Shown: piece by piece, positions 7,765 through 15,409 of the stretch
How the letters are laid out: every line of letters starts with the position of its first letter
How positions within the stretch are numbered: position 1 is the first letter of the stretch
Assembly: GCA_002433025.1 (NCBI GenBank)
Contig: DJGZ01000084.1
Coordinates: 27,439 to 61,970, forward strand
DNA: 34,532 bases
Reading direction: 5' to 3'
Source: Bacteroidales bacterium UBA5833
Lineage (GTDB): Bacteria; Bacteroidota; Bacteroidia; Bacteroidales; Lentimicrobiaceae
Translations under genes and position numbers: made by a program
Notes under the pieces: generated by a model
The model's database searches: none
The model's input: the letters and a program-made list of their open reading frames with translations, nothing else
Told to the model about the DNA's origin: nothing

Positions 7765-9930
7765 ATGAACAAACCAGGATTTACCGGACTTCTTATTATA
7801 TCCTTTCTGATTCTTTCAAGCCGGTTTATCTATGCCCAGGCCGGCTCCGGAGAGGACAGAACACCGGTAAAGATTGAAACCAGGATAGATCAGGTTGCGG
7901 CCCTTGTCGAGGAATCACCGGACCAGGCGATTCCGCTGGCTACTGAGTTGTTGAAACAGCTTAATAAAAACGAAGACAAACCTAACCGGGCAAAAGTGCT
8001 GAAAATGCTTGGTGGTTCTCATTACAACCTGGGCAACGACCGCCAGGCCCTGGAGTATTATGAGCAGGCCCTGATTTTATACCGGGAACTTGAGAACAAG
8101 ACAGGCATAGGCACCGTACTGAACAATATCGGGCTGATCAGGGAAATACAAGGTGATTACAGCGGAGCGCTCAGGAGGTATATCGAAGCGTCTTCGCTTT
8201 TCACGGAAACCCGGAAAGACAAATACCTTGCACTCAGCCTTACGAATATCGGGAATGTTTATTACACACTTGGGCGGTTCGACAGGGCACTTGAATACCT
8301 GACCCAGGCCCTGCGTATCAATGAAAAAGCAGGGGACAGCACAGGTCTTTCCAAATCGTATAACAACATCGGCAATGTTTACCTTAGTCTGAAAGATTAC
8401 CAGATCGCCCTCGATTTTTACAACAAAGCGCTGGCGATCAATAAAAAAAGAAACAACCTGTACAGCCTCTCAACCAGTTACAACAATATCGGGCTGGTAT
8501 ACCAGGGTTTAAATAAAATAAATGAGGCCATTGAATACAACCGGCTTGCCCTTGAGCTTTCGAGAAAAATCAATGATCAGAGCGGCGTAATTCACAGCCT
8601 GATCAATTCAGGAAACATATATTTTGACGAAAACAACATCGATCAGGCGCTTATTTATTATCAGGAAGCATTGAGAATCTCAAATTCCAACAGACAGGGG
8701 TTCACCCACGCCACCATTCTTCAGAACCTGGCCAGGCTTCGCACAAAGCAGAATTTGCCTGACGAAGCGATTGCACTCTATAAAGAAGCCCTTGATTTTG
8801 CAGAAAAATCCGGATCACTGATCCTCCTTGAAGACATTTATAACGGACTTGCTGAAGCCTGGCAGAAAAAAGGTGATTACAAACGGGCTTATGACTTTAT
8901 GACCCTTTACAAAGCCATAGCCGACAGTGCATACAACTCGGAAAGCAACGAACGGCTTAACCGGCTGAGGGTCAGCTTTGAATCTGAGCAAACCGAACGC
9001 GACAATCAACTGCTCCGCCAGCAGAACATCTATAGCCAGCTTGCTTTAAAACGACAGCAGACCATCCGTAACCTGCTGATCATCATTTCAGTAATTGTAG
9101 TTGTTTCAGCCATTTTCCTGTTCTCGCTTTACCAGTCGAAAAAACGCAAAAACATACTGCTTGCTGAACGGAACGAACAGATTATCAAACAAAAAGAGGA
9201 GCTGAACCTGCTATATAAAGAGCAGTACAAACTGAACGAAACCAAGAATAAGTTCTTCAGCATTGTGGCCCACGACCTGAAATCCCCCTTTCAGTCGATC
9301 CTCGGATTCTCTGAATTGCTTTATTCCGAATATGAGCATCTGGACGAAGCCCAGCGCAGGGATGCCGCAAATAACATCCTTAAGGTATCCGCTGACACCT
9401 TCCGTTTGATTGAAAACCTGCTGGAGTGGGGACGCTCCCAGACCGGCGGTGTATACGCCGTATTTAAAATTTTCAACATCAGAGAGATTGTCGTCAAAAC
9501 ACTGCCGGTCTTCGAGCCACAGATACAGACCAAAAAAATCCGGCTTACCTACGACCTTCCGCCCCTGCTGAATGCCTGGGCCGATCCCGATATGATTATG
9601 GCTGTGATAAGGAACCTGCTATCCAACGCAATTAAATTTACCCCGGTCGGAGGCGAAATACACCTGAGTGCCACCATGACCCACGATGCTGTAAAACTCT
9701 CGGTTAAAGACTCCGGCAGCGGCATCCCGCCGGATGTGATGGAACACTTGTTTACCCTTGACCCCAAAGTGCAGCGCGCAGGGACTATGGGTGAAAGGGG
9801 TACCGGTCTCGGGCTGACCCTCTGCCGTGAATTTATGGAACTTAACCATGGCATCATCAAGGTAGAAAGCGGGGAAGGCAAAGGAAGCACCTTCACCATC
9901 ATTATGCAGCCCAAACACCACGCCGGCTGA
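7765..9930 (+). CDS. TPR-domain sensor histidine kinase, orphan
   Basis: A membrane-anchored kinase that autophosphorylates on histidine and would pass the phosphate to a response regulator. I chose ATG at 7765 because it gives a clean signal peptide (GLLIISFLILSSRFIYAQA) and removes 44 unlikely leading residues; the product is 721 residues. About seven or more tetratricopeptide repeats follow (about residues 40-400; repeated YNNIGNVY-type units), then a single membrane helix at about 437-456. After a short coiled coil come the HisKA box with H503 (FSIVAHDLKSPF), the N box near 613-623 (RNLLSNAIKF), the G1 box DSGSGIPP and the G2 box GERGTGLGL near 676. No receiver domain and no response-regulator gene lie in the window. 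The TPRs are on the periplasmic side, as in other Bacteroidota TPR kinases. The signal is unknown. Confidence 0.9.
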   Translation: MNKPGFTGLLIISFLILSSRFIYAQAGSGEDRTPVKIETRIDQVAALVEESPDQAIPLATELLKQLNKNEDKPNRAKVLKMLGGSHYNLGNDRQALEYYEQALILYRELENKTGIGTVLNNIGLIREIQGDYSGALRRYIEASSLFTETRKDKYLALSLTNIGNVYYTLGRFDRALEYLTQALRINEKAGDSTGLSKSYNNIGNVYLSLKDYQIALDFYNKALAINKKRNNLYSLSTSYNNIGLVYQGLNKINEAIEYNRLALELSRKINDQSGVIHSLINSGNIYFDENNIDQALIYYQEALRISNSNRQGFTHATILQNLARLRTKQNLPDEAIALYKEALDFAEKSGSLILLEDIYNGLAEAWQKKGDYKRAYDFMTLYKAIADSAYNSESNERLNRLRVSFESEQTERDNQLLRQQNIYSQLALKRQQTIRNLLIIISVIVVVSAIFLFSLYQSKKRKNILLAERNEQIIKQKEELNLLYKEQYKLNETKNKFFSIVAHDLKSPFQSILGFSELLYSEYEHLDEAQRRDAANNILKVSADTFRLIENLLEWGRSQTGGVYAVFKIFNIREIVVKTLPVFEPQIQTKKIRLTYDLPPLLNAWADPDMIMAVIRNLLSNAIKFTPVGGEIHLSATMTHDAVKLSVKDSGSGIPPDVMEHLFTLDPKVQRAGTMGERGTGLGLTLCREFMELNHGIIKVESGEGKGSTFTIIMQPKHHAG

Positions 9931-10072
9931 AATTTACAGCATCATTAATCCTTGTCTCCGGCACGACCATCCGGCATCTTCAGGAAACAGGCTTATTGTA
10001 ACAAATGCCCTCCAACCGGAACAATGTACCAGGTTCCGCAAACGGTTTTTACACCCGCTTGAAAATATTTCA

Positions 10073-10080
10073 TAAGTTTG
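10073..10080 (+). promoter_or_regulatory. Bacteroidota -7 element for ettA
   Basis: TAAGTTTG matches TAnnTTTG, 22 bp before the ATG at 10102. A clean -33 box is not evident. It falls in the 171-bp gap after the histidine kinase, which holds nothing else I can name. Confidence 0.45.
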
Positions 10081-10101
10081 CCAAAACACAATAATATTCC
10101 C

Positions 10102-11778
10102 ATGACAGACGATAAAAAAATTATTTTCTCCATGGTTGGCGTTGGAAAGGTTATTCCACCCAACCGGCAGATACTGAAGGATATTTACCTTTCATTTTTT
10201 TACGGGGCCAAAATAGGCATCATCGGCTTGAACGGATCAGGAAAATCGAGTCTGCTGAAGATCATTGCCGGGCTCGATAAAAGTTACACCGGAGAGGTTG
10301 TTTACTCACCGGGATACTCTGTGGGCATCCTGATGCAGGAACCCGAACTGGATGATGCAAAAACGGTAAAACAGGTTGTGGAGGAAGGCGTTGCCGAAAC
10401 CGTGGCATTACTGAAAGCTTATGAGGAAGTGAACAACCGTTTTGCCGAACCCATGAGCGATGATGAGATGAACGCCCTGATTGAGGAACAAGGCAGGCTT
10501 ACCGAGTTGCTCGACCAGCATGACGCCTGGGAACTGGATGCCAAACTGGAGCGGGCCATGGATGCATTGCGTTGTCCTGATCCTGATCAGCCTGTAAAAA
10601 CCCTGTCGGGTGGCGAGCGCCGCCGGGTTGCCCTGTGCCGCCTGTTGCTGCAGGAACCTGATATTCTTTTGCTCGATGAGCCCACCAACCACCTCGATGC
10701 GGAAAGCATTGACTGGTTGGAACAGCATCTCAGGCAATACAAAGGAACCGTTATTGCCGTTACCCACGACCGTTATTTCCTCGACAATGTTGCCGGCTGG
10801 ATTCTCGAACTCGACCGGGGGGAAGGCATACCCTGGAAGGGCAACTATACTTCCTGGCTTGAGCAGAAATCGAACCGCCTGGCCATGGAAGAAAAAACCG
10901 AAAGCAAACGCCGGAAAACCCTGGAACGCGAGCTTGAATGGGTACGCATGGCCCCAAAAGCGCGGCATGCCAAATCGAAAGCCAGGCTGGCAGCCTATGA
11001 ACGCATGATGAGTGAAGATGTCAGGCAGAAGGAGGAAAAACTGGAGATCTTTATCCCGAACGGACCCAGACTTGGAAACAAAGTAATTGAGGCCAAAGGC
11101 ATCTCTAAGGCATTCGGCGATAAACTGCTGTTCGAAAATCTTGACTTCAGCCTCCCCCCCGCTGGTATTGTCGGGATCATAGGGCCTAACGGCGCCGGTA
11201 AAACCACACTGTTCAGGCTGATTATGGGACTTGAGAAACCGGATTCCGGAGAGTTCTCGGTTGGTGAAACCGTGAAACTCGGGTATATTGACCAGGCGCA
11301 CACCGATATTGATCCCGAAAAATCGGTATGGGAAGTAATCTCCGAAGGCAATGAGAACCTTCAGATCGGTGGCCGTTTGTTCAATTCAAGGGCGTATGTC
11401 GCCCGGTTCAACTTCAGCGGGGCCGACCAGGGAAAAAAGGCAGGGGTGCTTTCGGGCGGAGAACGCAACAGAATGCACCTGGCGCTCACCCTGAGATCGG
11501 AAGCCAATGTGCTGCTGCTCGACGAGCCTACCAACGATATTGATGTAAACACCCTCCGTGCGCTGGAAGAAGGACTGGAGAACTTCGCCGGCTGTGCCGT
11601 CATTATCTCGCACGACAGATGGTTCCTCGACCGTGTAGCCACCCATATCCTTGCTTTCGAAGGTGATTCGCAGGTTGCTTTCTTCGAGGGCGGGTATACA
11701 GAGTATGAAGAAAACCGCAAAAAACGCATGGGCAATGATTCCCCGCACCGCATACGGTATAAAAAACTTAAGGTTTAA
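10102..11778 (+). CDS. ettA: Energy-dependent translational throttle protein EttA (ABC-F)
   Basis: Ribosome-associated ABC-F ATPase. EttA binds the ribosomal E site and gates entry into elongation according to the ATP/ADP ratio. The 558-residue product has two ABC domains. Walker A motifs are GLNGSGKSS (from residue 42) and GPNGAGKTT (from about 361); the signature and Walker B blocks are LSGGERRRV with LLLDEPTNHLD, and LSGGERNRM with LLLDEPTNDID. A charged linker between them (about 245-320) is the P-site tRNA-interaction motif, and the C-terminus RIRYKKLKV matches the EttA ending. ATG at 10102 was preferred to an upstream TTG that overlaps the -7 element. It is the first gene of a close series: the SatD-like gene starts 2 bp after its stop. 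Confidence 0.93.
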   Translation: MTDDKKIIFSMVGVGKVIPPNRQILKDIYLSFFYGAKIGIIGLNGSGKSSLLKIIAGLDKSYTGEVVYSPGYSVGILMQEPELDDAKTVKQVVEEGVAETVALLKAYEEVNNRFAEPMSDDEMNALIEEQGRLTELLDQHDAWELDAKLERAMDALRCPDPDQPVKTLSGGERRRVALCRLLLQEPDILLLDEPTNHLDAESIDWLEQHLRQYKGTVIAVTHDRYFLDNVAGWILELDRGEGIPWKGNYTSWLEQKSNRLAMEEKTESKRRKTLERELEWVRMAPKARHAKSKARLAAYERMMSEDVRQKEEKLEIFIPNGPRLGNKVIEAKGISKAFGDKLLFENLDFSLPPAGIVGIIGPNGAGKTTLFRLIMGLEKPDSGEFSVGETVKLGYIDQAHTDIDPEKSVWEVISEGNENLQIGGRLFNSRAYVARFNFSGADQGKKAGVLSGGERNRMHLALTLRSEANVLLLDEPTNDIDVNTLRALEEGLENFAGCAVIISHDRWFLDRVATHILAFEGDSQVAFFEGGYTEYEENRKKRMGNDSPHRIRYKKLKV

Positions 11779-11780
11779 TT

Positions 11781-12452
11781 ATGGATAATTCACCTTACGC
11801 GGTGCTAACCGGCGATATTGTGAAATCATCGCGCATGTCGCCCGCTGATCTCAGACGGCTGCCGGAAGCATTGTCAACCATTTTCAAATCCATTGATCCC
11901 ATTTGCAAACCGGCCGGTTTCGCTGCCCGGTTCAGCATCTTCAGGGGCGACAGCTTTCAGCTGATCTGCGAACCGGCATGCGCCCTGAAAGCCTGGCTGA
12001 TTATCAGGGCAGGGTTGCGCAGTACCTATCCCGCTCCCCTGAGCAGATCAGTGGATGCCCGCATCGGCATCGCTGTCGGAAAAGTAAATTACCTGGCCGG
12101 GAATATCACCGAAAGCAACGGAGAAGTTTTTAACCTGTCCGGCCGGTTGCTTGAAACACTTAAAGCACCGCGCCTCACCGGTTTTGCTTCCGGAAACAAG
12201 GAAATCAACCGTAACCTGAATGCAGGCCTGATGCTCGCCGACGATATCCTCCGAAGATGGACCACTACCCAGTGCCACATTGTACCGCTCCTGCTTCAAT
12301 CGCTGAACCAATCCGAAATTGCAAAGGCTACAAAAACAAGACAACCCACCGTAACTGCAAAAATAAACGCGATGGGATGGAATGCAGTTGAACATTGGAT
12401 GGATTACTATGTCGCGCTATCAAATGAATCCGGTTCATTTACAAACCCTTAA
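11781..12452 (+). CDS. SatD-like protein with C-terminal helix-turn-helix
   Basis: A 223-residue cytoplasmic protein. The first 140 residues match the SatD family, a degenerate nucleotide-cyclase-like fold: YAVLTGDIVKSSRM at the start, FSIFRGDSFQLICEPACA in the middle, and DARIGIAVGK with EVFNLSGRLLE later. The usual catalytic metal residues of cyclases are not obvious. Residues about 170-215 form a helix-turn-helix of the sigma-region-4 type (LNQSEIAKATKTRQPTVTAK), so it probably binds DNA. The start is 2 bp after the ettA stop. Its stop codon falls inside the first unit of the 29-bp repeat array, which lies before the DUF3307 gene. I infer a sensor-regulator controlling its neighbour; the ligand is unknown. 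Confidence 0.75.
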   Translation: MDNSPYAVLTGDIVKSSRMSPADLRRLPEALSTIFKSIDPICKPAGFAARFSIFRGDSFQLICEPACALKAWLIIRAGLRSTYPAPLSRSVDARIGIAVGKVNYLAGNITESNGEVFNLSGRLLETLKAPRLTGFASGNKEINRNLNAGLMLADDILRRWTTTQCHIVPLLLQSLNQSEIAKATKTRQPTVTAKINAMGWNAVEHWMDYYVALSNESGSFTNP

Positions 12453-12546
12453 GGCTATAAAAACAAAATATAGCCCTGTAAGGCTATAAAGACTAATTAT
12501 AATACTGTAAGGCTATTATCATCAATTATAGCCATGTGAGGCTTAA
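12440..12546. promoter_or_regulatory. Operator-like array: four dyads spaced exactly 29 bp apart
   Basis: The best site (12469-12488) is TATAGCCC-TGTA-AGGCTATA. The next two are TATAATAC-TGTA-AGGCTATT (12498-12517) and TATAGCCA-TGTG-AGGCTTAA (12527-12546). A fourth, with a poor left half, lies at 12440-12459 over the end of the SatD-like gene. Read the other way, each unit is a tandem 29-bp repeat beginning TAAGGCTAT or TGAGGCTT. The right half AGGCTATA and the central TGTA are the best kept parts. The array sits upstream of the DUF3307 gene and directly after a gene for an HTH protein, so it may be that protein's binding site. In RNA, GGCTATA-N9-TATAGCC could also fold into hairpins. Confidence 0.65.
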
Positions 12547-12606
12547 CCAATCAACGATCCTGGTAAACTGAATTTTGACCAAGCCCCTGCACAAAAGACT
12601 TTAAGA

Positions 12607-13359
12607 ATGGAAGCGGTAAACCTTTTTGGAGCTGAAACTGTCTCACTGTTTATAAGACTGTTGATAGCTCATTTAGCCGGAGATTTTGTTTTCCAGAAAA
12701 CATCGTGGGTCGAAAGCCGTCAGAGCTTAAAATGGAGATCCCCCTTTCTTTACCTGAACGCGGGCATCGTAACCATGCTTTCCTGGGCTTTGTCAGGTTA
12801 CCACCAGGTGTGGGCCGTTCCGCTGTTTATCTTTGCCGCCCACGCTTTTACTGATTTACTGAAGTCATATGCTCCGGATACGACCGCCATCTTCTATACG
12901 GATCAGGCCCTGCACCTCGGGGCCACAATAGTGGCGACAGCGCTTTATCTTCCGGCATTGAACGCCGGGTACAGCTGTTGCGGTTTCCTTTTCAGAAATT
13001 ATCAACTGTGGATATACATTGGCGCTTATCTTACCGTCCTGTGGCCCATGGGCATTTTCATCGCGCAGTTCACGAAGCAGTGGCAGGCCGAAAGTAATCA
13101 GTCAGGCGGCCTGAAAGATGCAGGCCGTTACATCGGTATGCTCGAGCGGCTGCTGATACTCACCTTCATCTTTGCGAACCAGTTTGCGGCCATCGGCTTC
13201 CTGATTGCAGCCAAATCTGTCCTTCGCTTCGGCGACATCCGCGAAAGCGGCAACCGGAAAGGGGCTGAGTATATCCTTATCGGGACCATGATCAGTTTCG
13301 CTGCAGCCATTTTTACCGGAATTGCTGCCAATTATCTCATCAACTTACCGGACGTATGA
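12607..13359 (+). CDS. DUF3307 family integral membrane protein
   Basis: A 250-residue inner-membrane protein. The first part matches DUF3307: RLLIAHLAGDFVFQKTSWVE, then FIFAAHAFTDLLKSY and YTDQALHLGATIV, with conserved histidines and aspartates (HxxxD and HAFTD) in or near membrane helices. I count about six to seven hydrophobic segments across the protein. The family has no known reaction. It follows the SatD-like gene by 154 bp that contain the dyad array, and its own stop overlaps the next start in ATGA. The association of DUF3307 with SatD-like regulators in Bacteroidota is from memory of the families; a shared job is inferred. Confidence 0.8.
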   Translation: MEAVNLFGAETVSLFIRLLIAHLAGDFVFQKTSWVESRQSLKWRSPFLYLNAGIVTMLSWALSGYHQVWAVPLFIFAAHAFTDLLKSYAPDTTAIFYTDQALHLGATIVATALYLPALNAGYSCCGFLFRNYQLWIYIGAYLTVLWPMGIFIAQFTKQWQAESNQSGGLKDAGRYIGMLERLLILTFIFANQFAAIGFLIAAKSVLRFGDIRESGNRKGAEYILIGTMISFAAAIFTGIAANYLINLPDV

Positions 13360-13829
13360 AAAAGATCGACACAGAACTGATGGATCAGCTGACATGCAAA
13401 GCCAGACAATCCCCGCGCCTTCGCATGAACCACAACTTCCATACGGGGCCGGACGACACCCTGCAAAGGCTGCTGAACGCGATGGAACCCGGGACCTATG
13501 TGCGGCCGCACAAACACGAAGATCCTGACAAGCGGGAAGTTTTTTTTGCCCTGCGCGGTAAACTCTGTGTTGTGCAGTTCGATCATGAAGGCAACATCAC
13601 CGACCACGTTGTGCTGAGTCCCGGCGGTCAGGCTGTGGCTGCCGAAATCGCTGAAAGAACATTTCACACCGTGATTTCGCTGGAACCGGGATCCATCGCC
13701 TATGAAGCCAAAGACGGCCCGTACAACCCGGTTGACGACAAGAATTTCGCAGCCTGGGCACCGCCTGAAAAATCCCCTGAAGCAGCCACCTACCTGCAGG
13801 GACTTATCGGAAAACTCGGCTTGAAGTAA
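13356..13829 (+). CDS. WbuC-family cupin-fold metalloprotein
   Basis: A 157-residue cytoplasmic protein of the WbuC type, a single cupin barrel with a small N-terminal extension. The metal-binding motif is PHKHEDPDKREVFF, with H52, H54 and the glutamate in REVFF; a second histidine is in ERTFHTVISLEPGS. The closing segment EAATYLQGLIGKL is also typical. WbuC proteins occur in O-antigen clusters of enterobacteria, yet their reaction is unknown. Here the ATG overlaps the DUF3307 stop by 4 bp (ATGA), so the two are likely translated together. No O-antigen genes are directly next to it; the closest glycosyltransferases are 6 kb upstream. Confidence 0.8.
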   Translation: MKKIDTELMDQLTCKARQSPRLRMNHNFHTGPDDTLQRLLNAMEPGTYVRPHKHEDPDKREVFFALRGKLCVVQFDHEGNITDHVVLSPGGQAVAAEIAERTFHTVISLEPGSIAYEAKDGPYNPVDDKNFAAWAPPEKSPEAATYLQGLIGKLGLK

Positions 13830-13850
13830 GGTTGTTTTTCCTTAATTTTG
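13821..13850 (+). promoter_or_regulatory. Bacteroidota promoter for hisS
   Basis: TTG at 13821-13823, a 19-bp spacer, then TAATTTTG at 13843-13850, a full match to TAnnTTTG with normal spacing. The -33 box overlaps the last codons of the cupin gene. Transcription would start near 13857, giving a leader of about 57 nt before hisS. Confidence 0.6.
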
Positions 13851-13913
13851 CCCCACCGCTGATCAGCCGCCATCTGCTAACAAGAGGACGGCAACCAGTC
13901 AGCCGCATTCGTT

Positions 13914-15278
13914 ATGAATATCACAAAACCTGCCATACCCAAGGGTACCCGCGATTTTTCGCCCCTCGAAATGAATCGCCGGAACTACATTTTCGATACC
14001 ATCCGTTCGGTGTTCGGACAATATGGTTATCAGCCCATTGAGACTCCTGCCATGGAGAATCTCTCCACCCTCCTGGGTAAGTACGGAGAAGAAGGGGACA
14101 AACTTTTGTTCCGTATCCTTAATTCCGGTGATTTCCTGTCAGGGGTAGATGAGCACGAACTAAAAAAAGACAATGCAGGACATCTGTCGCATAAAATCAG
14201 TGAAAAAGGGCTGCGTTATGACCTCACCGTGCCTTTTGCCCGCTATGTGGTGCAGCACCGCAACGACATCACCTTCCCGTTCAAACGCTATCAGATTCAG
14301 CCGGTATGGCGTGCCGACCGTCCGCAGAAGGGGCGCTACCGCGAGTTTTACCAGTGCGACGCCGATGTGGTTGGCTCGGATGCCATGATCAACGAAGCCG
14401 AGTTGCTGCTGATCGCCGACCAGGTGTTCAGCCGGCTGGGCATAAAGGTGGGAATCAAACTCAACAACCGGAAAATACTTTCAGGCATCGCCGAGCTGAT
14501 CGGATATGCCGACAAGATTACCGACATCACCGTAGCCATTGACAAACTCGATAAAATCGGAGCTGAGAAAGTAAACGAGGAACTGGCCGGAAGGGGAATC
14601 AGCAGGGAAGCAATTGAAAAACTGCAGCCGGTGCTGCACCTGCAGGGATCGAATACTGAAAAACTTGAAAAAATGAAAGTGTTGCTCTCAGGCACCGCCG
14701 ATGGCCCGAGAGGGATTGAGGAAATCACCGAAATCCTGGAACTGGCCGGCATCATGCACATTGATTCACCCGTTGAGCTGGACCTCACCCTTGCCCGCGG
14801 GCTGAACTACTACACCGGAGCCATCATTGAGGTGAAAGCAGCCGGCGTGGCCATGGGCAGCATCAGCGGAGGCGGACGCTATGACAACCTTACAGGAATA
14901 TTCGGCCTCCCTGGGATCTCGGGAGTTGGAATTTCTTTCGGGGCCGACCGCATCTACGATGTTATGAACGAACTCAACCTATTCCCCGCCGGGGCTTCGG
15001 CCACCACCAGAGTGCTGTTCGTCAATTTCGGCAGGGAAGAAGAAAAAGTCTGTATCCGCCTGGCTGCAGAATTAAGAAAAAACGGCATCAATACCGAAGT
15101 ATATCCCGACCCGGCCAAACTGAAGAAACAATTCTCCTATGCCGATACCCACAGTATCCCCTGGGTGGTTATCCTCGGTGAAGAAGAAAGGGCCGGCGGA
15201 AAGGTCGTTCTGAAGAATATGATTTCCGGCGAACAGCAATCTGTGGATGCCGGCGAACTGATAACCTGCATCCGCTGA
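13914..15278 (+). CDS. hisS: Histidine--tRNA ligase
   Basis: Class II aminoacyl-tRNA synthetase that charges tRNA(His) with histidine. The 454-residue length is normal for Bacteroidota. Motif 1 lies near the start (PKGTRDFSPLEMNRR, FGQYGYQPIETPAMEN), motif 2 is FKRYQIQPVWRADRPQKGRY followed by REFYQCDADVVG, and the histidine-specific motifs are RGLNYYTGAIIEV and SGGGRYDNLTG. The C-terminal anticodon-binding domain runs from about residue 355 (RVLFVNFGREEE) to the end. It has its own promoter at 13821-13850. The next recognisable gene downstream encodes a histidine ammonia-lyase, so a histidine-charging and a histidine-degrading enzyme are neighbours; a 24-codon ORF begins 2 bp after its stop but has no recognisable similarity. 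Confidence 0.96.
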   Translation: MNITKPAIPKGTRDFSPLEMNRRNYIFDTIRSVFGQYGYQPIETPAMENLSTLLGKYGEEGDKLLFRILNSGDFLSGVDEHELKKDNAGHLSHKISEKGLRYDLTVPFARYVVQHRNDITFPFKRYQIQPVWRADRPQKGRYREFYQCDADVVGSDAMINEAELLLIADQVFSRLGIKVGIKLNNRKILSGIAELIGYADKITDITVAIDKLDKIGAEKVNEELAGRGISREAIEKLQPVLHLQGSNTEKLEKMKVLLSGTADGPRGIEEITEILELAGIMHIDSPVELDLTLARGLNYYTGAIIEVKAAGVAMGSISGGGRYDNLTGIFGLPGISGVGISFGADRIYDVMNELNLFPAGASATTRVLFVNFGREEEKVCIRLAAELRKNGINTEVYPDPAKLKKQFSYADTHSIPWVVILGEEERAGGKVVLKNMISGEQQSVDAGELITCIR

Positions 15279-15409
15279 TCATGATCATTGACTGGAACCT
15301 GAAGTTCAAGGTAAAAATCAACCGGGCTGGCCTGACTGTGAAAATCATGGGGTAAACCCGGACTTTTCATCAGTTAATCAATTCCGTCAACAACCAATTT
15401 CATTTTCTT

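Noticed and set aside
10408..11301. 297-codon minus-strand ORF
   Set aside because: Antisense to ettA, which carries all expected ATPase motifs.
12450..12543. CRISPR-like array
   Set aside because: Three and a bit units of 29 bp with no non-repetitive spacers; the period equals the unit, so it is a tandem repeat and not a CRISPR.
15281..15355. 24-codon ORF 2 bp after hisS (starts MIIDWNLKFKVKINRAG)
   Set aside because: It could be a leader for the first ammonia-lyase, but it contains no histidine, and no terminator or alternative hairpin was found between it and the ATG at 15410.
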